A DNA stretch of 53,323 bases. It comes from Candidatus Gastranaerophilales bacterium. GTDB taxonomy: Bacteria > Cyanobacteriota > Vampirovibrionia > Gastranaerophilales > Gastranaerophilaceae. Both the position numbers and the translations under genes were made by a program. The stretch spans positions 1 through 53,323 of the forward strand of contig CALUVN010000007.1 of NCBI GenBank assembly GCA_944324235.1. Direction: 5' to 3'. The notes below the pieces were generated by a model. That model did no database searches and was not told where the DNA came from. It saw only the letters and a list, made by a program, of their open reading frames with translations. Position 1 is the stretch's first letter. Every line of letters starts with the position of its first letter. Positions 44,838 through 53,295 of the stretch are shown in pieces.

Positions 44838-44889
44838 AAAATACAATAAAATTCAACTTGTTGCAAGAATCCAAAAAAAATGTTAGAAT
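44838..44889. promoter_or_regulatory. Back-to-back promoters sharing one palindromic -35
   Basis: TTGCAA (44861-44866) is its own reverse complement. Leftward it is 17 bases from TATTTT (44838-44843) for prfB; rightward it is 17 bases from TGT-TAGAAT (hexamer 44884-44889) for the membrane protein at 44928. Confidence 0.55.
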
Positions 44890-44927
44890 GCACTTTGTTG
44901 CTGGAACAAAAAGGAAGGAGTTTATTA

Positions 44928-45671
44928 GTGGTCAAGTTAATTTCAAATTTGAAGGAATTATATAAGGGCGAAGATATCCTGAACAAGCATATTTGTATAG
45001 CGTGTATCAGCGGAATCACAGCTCTTTTAACTGATCAGGATTTATTAAAGACTATACAAAATAATCCGCTGATGCTAATAATTGCGTTAGTAATTGCCAT
45101 TATCGGCGCTGCTTATTTATTCGGATATACAATAGAAACAGTACACTTAAGACTTCAAGCGGGTATTACCGTACTGCCAGAAATAACAACTCAACCGTTC
45201 CGCAGAGTATTAGGTATGATACTTATAATGATTGTGTGGTCTTTTTATACTATGTTATTTGGCGGTATAGTTCTTTTATTCGCACAGCTCATAGGTATAA
45301 AAATACTTGCGATGCTGCTGGTGCTCGGCGTTGTTGTTTTTTCATTATTTGTGACTTATGTTTATATTGCTTATGCAAAAAGTTTCCAAACATTCGGGCT
45401 TATGAATATAACTCTGCCGTTCAAATTTATTAAAGAAGGCTTTGTTGATACTTTTATTTTAATATTAAAATTTATTTTCCTCAGTATTGCCTTAACAATA
45501 CCGCTGCTTATAATTTACTTTATACTCGGTCTTATTAACAAAAATATAGGACTCGGACTTGCAATATGTATCGGCGGTTACTTCAGTTTTATAATTCAGC
45601 TTTTGTGGTACACAAGCCTCGCTGAAATTTATGAAAATAAACTACAGGCTGAAGTAGAAGAATTATACTAG
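44928..45671 (+). CDS. Multipass membrane protein, DUF4013-like
   Basis: 247 residues starting at GTG 44928, chosen for its strong GGAAGGAG SD; the earlier ATG at 44880 lies in the promoter. Five or six hydrophobic helices (for example PLMLIIALVIAIIGAAYLFGY and ILMIVWSFYTMLFGGIVLLFA). The region from KGEDILNKHICIACISG through LPEITTQPFRRVLGM resembles the DUF4013 family (recalled, not searched). Ends at a terminator. Confidence 0.6.
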   Translation: MVKLISNLKELYKGEDILNKHICIACISGITALLTDQDLLKTIQNNPLMLIIALVIAIIGAAYLFGYTIETVHLRLQAGITVLPEITTQPFRRVLGMILIMIVWSFYTMLFGGIVLLFAQLIGIKILAMLLVLGVVVFSLFVTYVYIAYAKSFQTFGLMNITLPFKFIKEGFVDTFILILKFIFLSIALTIPLLIIYFILGLINKNIGLGLAICIGGYFSFIIQLLWYTSLAEIYENKLQAEVEELY

Positions 45672-45694
45672 GATGCTACAAAAATTAAGCTTAC

Positions 45695-45737
45695 ATTGGA
45701 CTATTCAAACAACATTGTCTGGATAGTCCAATTTTTT
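45695..45737 (+). terminator. Intrinsic terminator nested in the convergent gene
   Basis: 10-bp stem (45695-45704 with 45723-45732, ATTGGACTAT) with an 18-nt loop and a six-T tail. The right arm lies inside the last codons of the 77-residue gene on the other strand. Confidence 0.85.
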
Positions 45738-45934
45738 GATAATTCATCCTGAAGCGGCTGAGCCTCCCCGAAAACCTCCAAAAGTACGATGCCCCTACTT
45801 GAACATACAGCAGAATTCGCTGAATGAAGACCTATTCTTGTGTTAATAATGCATCCGTATCGTGTTAAGATTTTTTGCAATTCTACAGCCGTTTCAAGTC
45901 GGTTATCCAAACCGATTCCGATAATTGTTGTCAT
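45701..45934 (-). CDS. Small ferredoxin-fold-like regulator (TM1266/iron-only hydrogenase system regulator-like)
   Basis: 77 residues, beta-alpha-beta-beta-alpha-beta pattern: strand TTIIGIGL, helix AVELQKILTRYG, then NTRIGLHSAN, and strand RGIVLLEVFG. This matches the small ACT-like TM1266 family, associated with iron-only hydrogenase maturation in anaerobes. The family assignment is from pattern only. Excellent SD AAAAGGAG. No hydrogenase gene in the window. Three AACTTAA repeats precede it. Confidence 0.5.
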   Translation of the reverse strand: MTTIIGIGLDNRLETAVELQKILTRYGCIINTRIGLHSANSAVCSSRGIVLLEVFGEAQPLQDELSKNWTIQTMLFE

Positions 45935-45949
45935 AATATTACTCCTTTT

Positions 45950-45981
45950 AACTTAATAAAACTTAAATATGTTTAACTTAA
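45950..45981. repeat. Three AACTTAA direct repeats upstream of the 77-residue gene
   Basis: Copies start at 45950, 45960 and 45975 (10- and 15-base steps), in the leader or promoter of the small regulator. Possibly repeated binding sites; AT-rich background makes chance possible. Confidence 0.35.
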
Positions 45982-46055
45982 AACAGACAACCGTATATGC
46001 ACCACAGCAGAATATATAAAAATAAAAAATTATATAACACGGCATTGCCACAAAA

Positions 46056-46083
46056 TTCACAATAATGTATACTTTAATATAAT
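46056..46083 (+). promoter_or_regulatory. Promoter of the amidohydrolase gene
   Basis: TTCACA (46056-46061), 16-base spacer, TATAAT (46078-46083). Gives a 5' UTR of about 50 nt before the ATG at 46141. Confidence 0.6.
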
Positions 46084-46140
46084 AAATTATTAAAAATATT
46101 CTGCAAAAAAAATAATAATGGCATCTGAGAGGGGGTTTTG

Positions 46141-47271
46141 ATGAGAGTTTCTAAAATCAATCATCAGGTATTTAAAGGTCAAAATATTGATATGCACATG
46201 CATGAAGGCACCTGGCTTCCCGAAAGCACAATATACGCACCGGAAGACACATTTGAACTGATTGGAAAACCAATTTCCATAAATATAGCAGGTCAGCAAT
46301 CTATAGAAGAAATTAAGTATTCCTTTGTTTCAAATCTTGATTGTATGACGTTTAATGACGATAATACGCTTCTAAAAAATGAACTTGACGGTAATCTTGA
46401 GATGCTCGCGGAATGCCGCAAGCATCCTCAAAAAAGACCTTATGCCGTATGTCAGGCAGGATACGGAAGTGCAGAAAATATTGAAAAACTTTTAAAAGAA
46501 AACCCAAATTCTTTTATAGGGTTAAAATTTCATCCAAACGTATTTAAACAGGATGCAAACTCTGCTGTCTATGAGCCGTATATGAAAATTGCCGAAAAAT
46601 ATAAGCTGCCCTGCCTGTTTCACTCTGATAAAACAGGCTCATACGGATGTCCGCATAAAATCTACGAACTGGCAAAAAAATTTCCGAAAGTTCCGGTAAT
46701 CCTTGCACACCTCGGCGCTGGCACAGACCATACTGATGCTATAAATGTGCTGCTTGATTCTATAGAAACAGGAAGTGCAAATCTATACGGAGATACATCG
46801 TGGATTGATTGTAAAAATCCTAAGATGCCTACAATCAAAAATTTAATAGAGCGTCTACAAAACACATCAAAAGGAGACCAAACCTTCAGACTGCTGTATG
46901 GAAGCGATGCTCCGCTCGGCGAATTCGGCGCTTCGGGTAAAAAAATTAAAGGCTTTTATGCTGACAATCTGCAGATGTTAAAAAACATGATTTATGGCAA
47001 TTTCAAAGAAAAAGCCGCACAAATAGCAGATAACATTTGCTTTAATAATTCTAAAATTCTTTTTCTTGACGGCCGGATAACTGATATGGGAAAAGTCACA
47101 AAACTTTCACAAAAAACACTTATTACAGCAGGAATTGCACTGGTTGGACTGGCCGCAGGATTAACAGCAGTTTTAAAACACAAACACAACGAAAAACAGC
47201 TTCAAAATGACAATTCCGCAAAAAATCCATATTCATCTTTTGTTGCACAACAAATGCACATATTTGCATAA
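46141..47271 (+). CDS. Amidohydrolase-2-type metal-dependent hydrolase with C-terminal membrane anchor
   Basis: 376 residues from ATG 46141 (SD GAGGGGG). TIM-barrel hydrolase: metal-binding DMHMHEG (H19, H21), GLKFHPN, LFHSDKTG, ILAHLGAGTDH and LYGSDAPLGEFG. It starts with a short QVFKGQ motif (residues 9-14) before the metal site and ends with a membrane helix (TLITAGIALVGLAAGLTAVL) and a polar tail. The N-terminal motif resembles the F-Q-G of the unknown protein at 26684. Substrate unknown. Confidence 0.8.
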   Translation: MRVSKINHQVFKGQNIDMHMHEGTWLPESTIYAPEDTFELIGKPISINIAGQQSIEEIKYSFVSNLDCMTFNDDNTLLKNELDGNLEMLAECRKHPQKRPYAVCQAGYGSAENIEKLLKENPNSFIGLKFHPNVFKQDANSAVYEPYMKIAEKYKLPCLFHSDKTGSYGCPHKIYELAKKFPKVPVILAHLGAGTDHTDAINVLLDSIETGSANLYGDTSWIDCKNPKMPTIKNLIERLQNTSKGDQTFRLLYGSDAPLGEFGASGKKIKGFYADNLQMLKNMIYGNFKEKAAQIADNICFNNSKILFLDGRITDMGKVTKLSQKTLITAGIALVGLAAGLTAVLKHKHNEKQLQNDNSAKNPYSSFVAQQMHIFA

Positions 47272-47307
47272 AAAAAAATAACACCGCCTTTCGGGGTATT
47301 ATTTTTT
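47272..47307 (+). terminator. Probable intrinsic terminator
   Basis: Imperfect stem AATAACACC against GGGTATTATT with a C-A mismatch, followed by six T residues, directly after the amidohydrolase stop. Confidence 0.6.
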
Positions 47308-47342
47308 AATATAACCAATAAGGTTTTCCCTATTGTGATGAC

Positions 47343-47663
47343 TTATGAAAAATCAATGTCATCGGTGGCTTGAAGCTGTTTTGTTTTCAAATTATGCATA
47401 ACTGCATCAACAAGTAGCTCATAAGATTTCATGCTCTCTATATTAGGGAACTCTTCTTTGAGCTGGGCTCTGACCATTGCTTCCAGCCTGCGTTCGTCAG
47501 AAGTACTTTTTAACTCTTCAACTCCGCTTATCATCTTAATATATTCAGGTGAAGTTTTATCTTTTATATCATAAGCATTAGAGAACATTAACCAGCGTAA
47601 TCGCGGGCTTAATTCTTTCTTTAATTGTTTTACGATTTTCAGATTTTTAAATCGGTTAAGCAT
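47343..47663 (-). CDS. Small uncharacterised helical protein (106 residues)
   Basis: Highly charged, with basic N-terminus (MLNRFKNLKIVKQLKKELS) and E/K-rich helices (EYIKMISGVEELKS; RLEAMVRAQLKEEFP). No known family recognised. SD AGAGGT; TATAAT about 30 bases upstream. Monocistronic. Confidence 0.65.
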   Translation of the reverse strand: MLNRFKNLKIVKQLKKELSPRLRWLMFSNAYDIKDKTSPEYIKMISGVEELKSTSDERRLEAMVRAQLKEEFPNIESMKSYELLVDAVMHNLKTKQLQATDDIDFS

Positions 47664-47790
47664 AACTACCTCTACACGTTTTTATTTATTATATTATGTT
47701 CTGGTAATATTTTAAAGTACCCTGAAAAAAATAATTTACTTTTTTTGAACTATTATTTACAAAACTTTATAAATAACGATTCAAATCCGC

Positions 47791-49782
47791 TTATAGCTTG
47801 CTAAAATCCGTTAACAATTCATATTTATTTTTTAAGACAGCAAGCAATGCGTGACGATTTTGTTTAATTTTTTCGTCATTATCATTAACAAGAACATCTT
47901 CAAAAAACTTTTCGACATAAGGATTTATATCAAGCAGCATGCCTAGATAGTTTTTATAATCTGAAGTTTTACTTATTGTATTAACTTTTTCATACAGAAC
48001 GCTTTCAGCATTTTCCTTAAACAATGAAGGATTTACAGTTGCTGTACATTCATCTTTCAAAATTCTGATGACGCGGTTTGCACTTTCCAGTAACGCATGA
48101 TTATCCAGATTTTGAACAACTTTTACGCGTTCTATATAATCAGACAAATCTTCCAGAGGATTTTTGTTTGAAGCACATGCTTCCAATACATTTTTCTTAT
48201 AATCATCAGACAGGAATATAATCAATCTTTGAACCAGAAACTCGTTAATTTCATCTGCGCAATCCTTTTGAACAGGCAGAAGTGCTAAAGTTTCTTTAAT
48301 CAATTTAGAAACATTGAGTTTCAAATTATTTGCAAGAATAGTTCTGATAATACCGAGACAAGCTCTTCTTACGCCAAGCGGGTCGGATGAACCTGTAGGT
48401 TTTTTACCGTCAACAAAAACTGCGCAAATAGTATCAATTTTATCCGCAATACCGACAATTTGACCTTCAACGCCTTTTGCGGTTTCACTTTCTGCATTAA
48501 GCGGGAAGTAATGCTCTTTAATACCTTCCGCAACTTTAGGGTCTTCACCGGAGACTCTTGCGTAATCTGCACCGATAAACCCTTGAAGTTCAGTGAATTC
48601 AAATACTAATTTTGTAGTCAAATCAGCTTTACATAAAAGAGCTGTTCTCTCAATTGCAGGAGAATTTACTCCCAACTCAGAAGCAATTTGTTTTGAAAGT
48701 TTCACTATTCTTTGGGTTTTGTCGTAAACCGAGCCCATACCCTTTTGGAAAGTAACGCCTTTCAAATCTTCCACATAATCGACAAGCGGCTTTTGAGTAT
48801 CTTCTTTAAAGAAGAATACGGCATCATCCAGACGAGCCTTAATAACTCTTACGTTACCCGCTTTAATATTTGCGAATTCATCACCGATGTAATTTGTCAT
48901 AGTGATAAATTTATTGATAAGTTTTCCGTCTTTGTAAAGAGCGAAATATCTTTGATGAACAGCCATAACAGTAACCGTAACTTCTTCCGGAATTTCCAGA
49001 TACTTAGGGTCAAAGTCACAGACTGCAGGAACAGGATATTCTGTAATGAACGTAACTTCTTCCAGCAAATCTTCAGTATAATAAGGAACAGCTCCGAGTT
49101 TATCAGCTTCTGCTTTTGCCCTATCAATAATAATTTGTCTTCTTTCGTTCTGGTCAACTATAACGCAGGCATTACGCATAATTTCAACGTAATCATCAGG
49201 CTGTCCGATAGCAACGGATTTTTGCGCAAATCTGTGTCCGCGTGAATATGCACCTGATTCAACATCTATAATTTTTATCTTAACTTCTTCTCTGTCAAGT
49301 AAAGAGACAATCCATCTGATAGGACGTGAAAATTTTTCATCGTTAGCGCCCCATCTCATAAAGTGAGAGCCTTGAAGTTTCAAAACAATGTTAGGAACAT
49401 TTTCCTTGAGCAATTCTTCTATTGGTTTGCCTTTTATAACAACTTTTGCATGAAGGTAATCATTTTCGATATAAGCATCTTCTTTTGTAAGCCCGTTTTT
49501 ATTCAAAAAACCTTCGCCGGCTTTTGTAAGATTACCGTTTTCATCGTAAGCGACTTTTGCAATAGGACCTTTTACAACCTTAACTTCATCCGGACTGCAT
49601 TTTGCGATATCGTCAACTATAACAGCCAAACGTCGCGGCGTTGCATAAACATTAACTTTTTCAAAATTAATTTTGTTATCACTTAAAAACTTTTCAAATC
49701 CTGTTTGTAACTGCTGAATAGCAGACGGGATAAATTTGTAAGGTAATTCTTCAGTTCCTATTTCCAATAAATATTTGCTCAT
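47791..49782 (-). CDS. glyS: Glycyl-tRNA synthetase beta subunit
   Basis: Beta chain of the bacterial alpha2beta2 enzyme; carries tRNA-binding and HD-type domains. 663 residues, a little shorter than typical (about 690). N-terminal LLEIGTEELPYKFIPSA and the internal SHFMRWGANDEKFSRPIRWIVSLL are hallmarks. The alpha subunit glyQ, which usually precedes it, is not in the window. SD AAGGG. Confidence 0.96.
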   Translation of the reverse strand: MSKYLLEIGTEELPYKFIPSAIQQLQTGFEKFLSDNKINFEKVNVYATPRRLAVIVDDIAKCSPDEVKVVKGPIAKVAYDENGNLTKAGEGFLNKNGLTKEDAYIENDYLHAKVVIKGKPIEELLKENVPNIVLKLQGSHFMRWGANDEKFSRPIRWIVSLLDREEVKIKIIDVESGAYSRGHRFAQKSVAIGQPDDYVEIMRNACVIVDQNERRQIIIDRAKAEADKLGAVPYYTEDLLEEVTFITEYPVPAVCDFDPKYLEIPEEVTVTVMAVHQRYFALYKDGKLINKFITMTNYIGDEFANIKAGNVRVIKARLDDAVFFFKEDTQKPLVDYVEDLKGVTFQKGMGSVYDKTQRIVKLSKQIASELGVNSPAIERTALLCKADLTTKLVFEFTELQGFIGADYARVSGEDPKVAEGIKEHYFPLNAESETAKGVEGQIVGIADKIDTICAVFVDGKKPTGSSDPLGVRRACLGIIRTILANNLKLNVSKLIKETLALLPVQKDCADEINEFLVQRLIIFLSDDYKKNVLEACASNKNPLEDLSDYIERVKVVQNLDNHALLESANRVIRILKDECTATVNPSLFKENAESVLYEKVNTISKTSDYKNYLGMLLDINPYVEKFFEDVLVNDNDEKIKQNRHALLAVLKNKYELLTDFSKL

Positions 49783-49897
49783 TTTATGCCCTTGTCTCTT
49801 TTGTATACCAACAAAAATAATATAACAAATGAAAAATTCATGTAAATAATATATTAAGTAAATTTATACGATACATGAATAAAGTTCATTTTTCTGC

Positions 49898-49903
49898 TAC
49901 AAT
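49898..49903 (+). promoter_or_regulatory. yebC promoter (extended -10)
   Basis: TGC-TACAAT; -35 region is poor. Gives a 5' UTR of about 31 nt before the ATG at 49941. Confidence 0.5.
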
Positions 49904-49940
49904 TTTAAGCAGGAAAAGAGTATATAAAGAGGTAAAAAAT

Positions 49941-50693
49941 ATGTCAGGACACTCAAAGTGGTCAACCATTAAACACAAAAAGGCAAAAGTAGACTCCCAA
50001 AGAGCAGTCGTATTTCAAAAATATTCAAGAGAATTAATAGTAGCAGCAAGACTCGGCGGGCCAGATCCGGCAGGGAATTTCCGTTTGAGAACGGCAATAG
50101 AAAAAGCTAAAGCCGCAGGGCTTCCAAACGATAATATAAAACGTGCAATTGAAAAAGGAGCAGGAGCCGCAGGTGCTGAAAATTATGAAGAATTAACATA
50201 CGAAGGATACGCTCCGGGTGGTGTTGCGGTTGTAATAGAAGCAATGACTGATAACCGCAACAGAACGGCTGGCGATATCAGAAGTTATTTTACAAAATAC
50301 AACGGCAGTCTCGGCGCTACCGGCTGCGTAGGCTGGATGTTTGATCAAAAAGGATGCATAACTTTTAATAAAGACGACGTTGATTTTGAAAAACTAATGG
50401 AAGCAGCAATAAATCTTGAAGCTGACGATGTAACCGAAGAGGATGAAGAATACAAAGTATTAACATCTGTTGAAAACTTCCAGAAAGTAACAGAAGGACT
50501 GGAAGCTGAAGGTTTCAAAAGTGTATCTGCAGAACTCACAAGAATTCCGCAAAATACAATTGCCGTAACAGACGAAAATACGGCAAGCCAAATTTTGAAA
50601 CTTCTTGATAAAATAGAAGAGCACGACGACGTACAAAATGTCTATGCAAACTTTGATATCGCAGACGATATCCTCCAAAAATTAGAGGGCTGA
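49941..50693 (+). CDS. yebC: YebC/PmpR-type translation and transcription factor
   Basis: 250 residues from ATG 49941 (MSGHSKWSTIKHKKAK, the family signature); a longer frame upstream is not used because it begins before the -10. The three-domain fold includes ATEGYAPGGVA-like strand motif (YEGYAPGGVAVVIEAMTDNRNRT). YebC proteins bind DNA and ribosomes and help translation of difficult motifs. SD AGAGGT. Stop overlaps the diguanylate cyclase start (TGATG). Confidence 0.95.
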   Translation: MSGHSKWSTIKHKKAKVDSQRAVVFQKYSRELIVAARLGGPDPAGNFRLRTAIEKAKAAGLPNDNIKRAIEKGAGAAGAENYEELTYEGYAPGGVAVVIEAMTDNRNRTAGDIRSYFTKYNGSLGATGCVGWMFDQKGCITFNKDDVDFEKLMEAAINLEADDVTEEDEEYKVLTSVENFQKVTEGLEAEGFKSVSAELTRIPQNTIAVTDENTASQILKLLDKIEEHDDVQNVYANFDIADDILQKLEG

Positions 50694-52057
50694 TGCAAGA
50701 TTTTATAAAAAAAATTGAAAAACTTTCAAAATCACTTAATGAAACCTACAATGCTAAATCAGTTGTAAGTGCATTGGGTGATTTTTTTGCTGAAAATTTC
50801 GGTTTTACAGCACTTGAAATCTATACGCGTGTTGCGAATTCCGATGAAATACGAGATTTTTCGCAAAGCTGGGTTATAAATGAAAAAGCGGACGAATTAA
50901 AATATCTGTTTGAAGAACTATCTGCGGAAAACATTATAGTAAAAGGCGAATACATTTATTATCCGTTCTATAAACACAACAAAAAAATCGGGATGCTAAG
51001 ATTGGAAGGAAACATTTCAGACGATTTTATGGAATTTATGAAACTCGGAATTTACCAGATTTCATTAAAAATCCAAAATATAATACTTGCGGAAAAAATG
51101 CAGAAGAGCATTGATTTTCACGACTCAATAACAAACATCGCAAAAATTATAGAGTCGCAATACGAACTTAATTATATCATACCGCTAATCGGAGAAATGA
51201 TAGATAAATTCATCTCAAACCACCTCATATACATTTTTTTGAAAGACGCAGCAACAGGAGAATTTTATCTTGCCTGGCCGAACATGTGCAGAGATGAAAA
51301 CATTTTCAATCTGATAAAAACAATAACGCCAAAATCCGTAACCATACTTACAAACGAGGGAAGAACAGGTATTTTCCCGTTGATAGAGGAAAACAAAGTT
51401 CTTGGCTGCATAGTAACCAAAAGTACTGACGGAAAACTTACGGTAAAAGAACTGGAGTACATCCAGCAACTTGTAAATCAAACCGCAACGACAATAAACA
51501 GAGCGAACATTTACGGCGAAATTTTAAAACACGCGACCCTTGACGCGCTCACTGGTTTTTATAACAGAAGGCAGCTGGAAGAACGGATTAAACAGGAAGC
51601 AGCAGGAGCAAGACGTCAGAAGACTCCGCTTTGTGCAATAATGACAGATATAGACCATTTCAAACAGGTTAATGACACTTACGGGCACGCTGTCGGAGAC
51701 GAAGTTTTGAGGACAGTTTCAAAAACAATCAGGATGCAGCTCCGTGAATACGATATCGCAGGCCGATACGGAGGGGAAGAATTTGCGATACTTCTTCCTT
51801 ACACAAAGCTTGAAGAAGCAGGAATGGTTGCAGAACGTTTGCGTTCCGCAGTAGAAAAGAAGGCTATCGACATTTCAAGAATCAACCCCGATATTGAAAC
51901 AAAATTTATTAATGTTACAATCAGCCTTGGAGTGCATGAATTTAACCCGAGAGAAAACGACGGCGAGCTTTTGAAAAAAGCAGACAAGGCGCTTTACACA
52001 GCAAAAGAAACCGGAAGAAATCAGGTAGTAATAAGCGAGAAAGAAAAAGATGAATGA
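50693..52057 (+). CDS. GAF-domain diguanylate cyclase
   Basis: Makes cyclic di-GMP. 454 residues: two predicted GAF-like sensor regions (about 10-135 and 140-270) and a GGDEF domain (about 275-450). The active site is GGEEF (360-364) with the preceding substrate-binding LTGFYNRR and DIDHFKQVNDTYGH; the allosteric inhibition site RxxD (R351-D354, REYD) is at its canonical distance of five residues. Cytoplasmic, no membrane segment. Coupled to yebC by a one-base overlap and to tsaE by an 8-base overlap. Confidence 0.93.
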   Translation: MQDFIKKIEKLSKSLNETYNAKSVVSALGDFFAENFGFTALEIYTRVANSDEIRDFSQSWVINEKADELKYLFEELSAENIIVKGEYIYYPFYKHNKKIGMLRLEGNISDDFMEFMKLGIYQISLKIQNIILAEKMQKSIDFHDSITNIAKIIESQYELNYIIPLIGEMIDKFISNHLIYIFLKDAATGEFYLAWPNMCRDENIFNLIKTITPKSVTILTNEGRTGIFPLIEENKVLGCIVTKSTDGKLTVKELEYIQQLVNQTATTINRANIYGEILKHATLDALTGFYNRRQLEERIKQEAAGARRQKTPLCAIMTDIDHFKQVNDTYGHAVGDEVLRTVSKTIRMQLREYDIAGRYGGEEFAILLPYTKLEEAGMVAERLRSAVEKKAIDISRINPDIETKFINVTISLGVHEFNPRENDGELLKKADKALYTAKETGRNQVVISEKEKDE

Positions 52058-52526
52058 AATATATGAAGTAGTATGTAAAAACTTAGAAGACACCAGAGCA
52101 CTGGCGTACAGATTTGCGGATTTAATACTAAATGGAGTATTTGTGAGCCTTTACGGAGAAATAGGGGCTGGCAAAACTGCATTTGTAAAATTCATCGGAG
52201 AAGCACTGGAAGTAAAAGAAAAAGTTACGAGTCCGAGCTTTGTAATACTGAATGAATACCATAGCGGAAAAGTTCCGATGTATCATTTTGACTTATACAG
52301 ACTAGAAAACGAAGGAGTGCACACAATACTTGATGAACTCAGGGAATACTCCGAGGGCAGACAGGTTACGTTTGTAGAATGGGCAGAATTTTCGCAGGAT
52401 GAAATTCCGTTTAACCATATAAAAATCAACGTAACATACGCAGAAAACGATGAAAGAAAATATTCATTTGAAGCCTTTGGCGACGATAACATAAAGATTA
52501 TAGAGGAATTAAAAAGTGGAAAGTAA
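52050..52526 (+). CDS. tsaE: tRNA threonylcarbamoyladenosine synthesis ATPase TsaE
   Basis: Switch ATPase of the t6A-tRNA modification complex (TsaB-TsaD-TsaE). 158 residues with Walker A GEIGAGKT (36-43), the TSPSFVILNEY segment and YHFDLYRL as Walker B-like element. Start overlaps the diguanylate cyclase end; stop overlaps tsaB by 11 bases. tsaD is not in the window. Confidence 0.95.
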   Translation: MNEIYEVVCKNLEDTRALAYRFADLILNGVFVSLYGEIGAGKTAFVKFIGEALEVKEKVTSPSFVILNEYHSGKVPMYHFDLYRLENEGVHTILDELREYSEGRQVTFVEWAEFSQDEIPFNHIKINVTYAENDERKYSFEAFGDDNIKIIEELKSGK

Positions 52527-53139
52527 AATAACATTAGCTTTTGATACGTGTTTGGACAAAATGTACGTTGTATTAAAAAAGGACGACAAAATTCTATCTT
52601 CAAAAGTTATAGAAAACACACAGACACATTACCATTCAGCGTATTTAATCTCGACAATAGCAGAGGTTTTAAACGAAAACAAAATAAAGCCTGAAGATAT
52701 CACGCTTATCGGAATAAATATCGGCCCGGGAAGTTTTACGGGAATAAGAGCCTGCACAACGGTAGCACGGGTATTTGCCCAACAATCAGGCTGCAAGACT
52801 GTCGGGGTTTCGTCACTGGAAATTTTGTCAAAGATTACAGACAGCCCGAACCCGCTTGTTGCGCTTGATGCAAGAAAAAACAAGGCTTATCTTTATGTTG
52901 ATAATGAAATTAAAGGCGCAATTGAGCTGGAAGAGGTTAAAAAACTGGCACAAAGCGGGGATTATACCGTTATAACCGATGACAGACTGCAGCCGATTCT
53001 CGGCGGAATTTCGTACCAGCAAAAATCTTATCCGCTCGGAGAAATCTTGATAAGTATGGCAGAAGAAAAAATCAAATCAACAGACGGAGACTGGCATAAA
53101 CTTTTACCGCTATACATTCAGCCGCCGCCAATGGGCTAG
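52516..53139 (+). CDS. tsaB: t6A-tRNA modification factor TsaB
   Basis: Scaffold partner of TsaD in t6A formation. 207 residues, GTG start at 52516. N-terminal actin-like FDTCLDKMYVVL, the GINIGPGSFTGIR signature and LDARKNKAYLY are typical. Overlaps tsaE by 11 bases, matching the usual tsaE-tsaB pairing. Confidence 0.94.
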   Translation: MESKITLAFDTCLDKMYVVLKKDDKILSSKVIENTQTHYHSAYLISTIAEVLNENKIKPEDITLIGINIGPGSFTGIRACTTVARVFAQQSGCKTVGVSSLEILSKITDSPNPLVALDARKNKAYLYVDNEIKGAIELEEVKKLAQSGDYTVITDDRLQPILGGISYQQKSYPLGEILISMAEEKIKSTDGDWHKLLPLYIQPPPMG

Positions 53140-53203
53140 GCAAAAAGACTTTGAAAGACTTTTCGCCGTCGGCTTTTGTATAAACCGTAAGAGCTTAACA
53201 ACA

Positions 53204-53245
53204 CTTCCCTCCCCCGTCAGATTGACCTCTGTGAGTGGAGGGAAG
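53204..53245. repeat. Intergenic hairpin repeat, first element
   Basis: CTTCCCTCC (53204-53212) pairs with GGAGGGAAG (53237-53245), a 9-bp perfect stem with a 24-nt loop. The base composition is richer in GC than the neighbouring genes. Likely a dispersed intergenic repeat. Confidence 0.45.
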
Positions 53246-53270
53246 ACTGACTGGGCGAGGGACAAAGTCT

Positions 53271-53295
53271 GTCATCCTGAACTCGTTTCAGGATC
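53271..53295. repeat. Intergenic hairpin repeat, second element
   Basis: ATCCTGAA (53274-53281), loop CTCGT, TTCAGGAT (53287-53294): an 8-bp perfect stem. The motif GTCATCCTGAA...TTCAGGATCT is a type seen dispersed in many bacterial genomes (recalled). Its copy number here cannot be seen. Confidence 0.5.

Noticed and set aside
47705-47790. Terminator for glyS (TTATTTA...TAAATAA stem)
   Set aside because: The 7-bp AT-only stem is weak and not followed by a U run.
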